A DNA stretch of 6,750 nucleotides from an uncultured Demequina sp. (lineage in GTDB: Bacteria; Actinomycetota; Actinomycetes; Actinomycetales; Demequinaceae): assembly GCA_937925595.1 (NCBI GenBank), contig CALALQ010000480.1, positions 1-6,750 on the forward strand, given 5' to 3'. Both the position numbers and the translations under genes were made by a program. This document shows, one piece after another, positions 6,078 to 6,750 of this stretch (positions are counted from its first letter, which is position 1; each line of letters begins with the position of its first letter). Below the pieces are notes generated by a model. It had not been told where the DNA came from. It did not search any database and worked only from the letters and a program-made list of their open reading frames with translations.

Positions 6078-6106
6078 TTGACAGCGGCGCGCGTAGCGAC
6101 AAGGCT
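6078..6106 (+). promoter_or_regulatory. Candidate promoter for the aldose 1-epimerase gene
   Basis: A perfect TTGACA (6078-6083) lies about 55 nt before the start codon. Seventeen nt later is AAGGCT (6101-6106), a poor -10 match. The -35 is convincing, the -10 is not. The rest of 5928-6077 holds no gene I can support. Confidence 0.35.
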
Positions 6107-6140
6107 TCCAGTTCGGTTTCGTTGGGTGAGAGGAGAAATG

Positions 6141-6750
6141 ATGCGTGGATTGAGGTGGGGCGTGACCGCCCTGCTGCTCACAGGGGTGATGGCCGCGCCT
6201 GCGGCGGCCCAAGATCCTGGGGCGGAAGGGTTGTCGATCACGAAGTCGAGTTTCGGCGCGGTCAGCGGTCAGCCCGTAGACCGCTACACGCTCGCCAACC
6301 AGAACATGTCGGTCTCGATCATCACCTACGGCGGGATCGTGCAGGAGGTCAGGGTGCCTGACCGCAACGGGCAGCAGGCCAACGTCACGCTCGGCTACAA
6401 CGACGTCGCCAGCTACACGAGGAGTGGCGATTTCCGGGGCGCGATCATCGGCCGCTACAGCAACCGCATCGCCCGCGGCCGCTTCACGCTCGACGGCACG
6501 CAGTACTCGCTGGACATCAACAACAACCCCAACACCCTCCACGGCGGCTACAGCGGCTTCCACACCAAGATCTGGGAGGCCACGCCGATCGAGACCGCGG
6601 ACTCGGTCGGCGTCAAGCTCACCTACACCTCGCCCGCCGGCGAAGGGTGCACGGCCGGCCGCCCCAGCTCGCCGGCCTGCTCGACGGGCTTCCCGGGCAC
6701 GGTGCCCGTCACCGTCGTGTACTCGCTCGACGCCCACAACAACCTGTGGA
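6141..6750 (+). CDS. galM: Secreted aldose 1-epimerase (galactose mutarotase), partial at window end
   Basis: The first 203 residues of an aldose 1-epimerase, which interconverts alpha and beta anomers of glucose, galactose and similar sugars. Seen: a Sec signal peptide (MRGLRWG, then a hydrophobic ALLLTGVMAAPAAA with likely cleavage after Ala23, before QD); a mature domain with SIITYGGIVQEVRVPDRNG, VTLGYNDVASY, the family hallmark GRYSNRIARGRF with Asn108-Arg109, and NNPNTLHGGYSGFHTKIWE with His134, the conserved histidine of the active site. The start is ATG 6141, five nt after AGGAG (6131-6135); ATG 6138 is directly before it but only two nt from that site. Secretion points to extracellular or wall-associated sugar metabolism rather than the cytosolic Leloir pathway. 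The C-terminal half with the catalytic glutamate lies outside the window. Confidence 0.92.
   Translation, partial: MRGLRWGVTALLLTGVMAAPAAAQDPGAEGLSITKSSFGAVSGQPVDRYTLANQNMSVSIITYGGIVQEVRVPDRNGQQANVTLGYNDVASYTRSGDFRGAIIGRYSNRIARGRFTLDGTQYSLDINNNPNTLHGGYSGFHTKIWEATPIETADSVGVKLTYTSPAGEGCTAGRPSSPACSTGFPGTVPVTVVYSLDAHNNLW

Noticed and set aside
5928..6137. tRNA or riboswitch ahead of the epimerase gene
   Set aside because: No T-loop GGTTCRA motif, cloverleaf arms or known riboswitch core could be found by eye.

Overview
The window is high-GC DNA of bacterial type. The GC-rich codon use, the trypco2/trypsin-like peptidase pair and the style of the tyrosine recombinase and DUF429 genes point to an actinobacterium, possibly of the Thermoleophilia/Solirubrobacterales. 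That placement is inference from remembered families and is not proved by a marker gene.

Layout. (1) 15-1427: a divergent pair made of an MDR-family quinone/NAD(P)H oxidoreductase (minus strand) and a one-cysteine HxlR-type regulator (plus strand), with a 69-bp shared control region holding two small inverted repeats. (2) 1462-3416: a two-gene minus-strand operon, a trypco2-domain protein followed by a 547-aa protein with an intact trypsin-like catalytic triad. The genes overlap at a TTG start and TGA stop. This is the most interesting module; such pairs are linked by comparative genomics to predicted conflict/immunity systems. (3) 3417-3842: gene-poor DNA with a candidate promoter for the operon. 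(4) 3843-5652: a probable mobile or remnant segment. It is bounded by two ~143-bp direct repeats, each holding a perfect 13-bp-arm hairpin, and contains a tyrosine recombinase cut off near its HxxR box plus an intact DUF429 gene. (5) 5653-6137: a short spacer with a 54-aa single-pass membrane protein on the minus strand. (6) 6141 to the right edge: a secreted aldose 1-epimerase, cut by the window end.

How the parts fit: the oxidoreductase and HxlR protein look like a self-contained electrophile/quinone-response pair. The trypco2 and peptidase genes are almost certainly co-translated and probably work as one switchable protease unit. The recombinase remnant overlaps the DUF429 start by 20 nt, so the broken gene may still drive DUF429 expression. 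The aldose 1-epimerase and the small membrane protein look like ordinary flanking chromosome.
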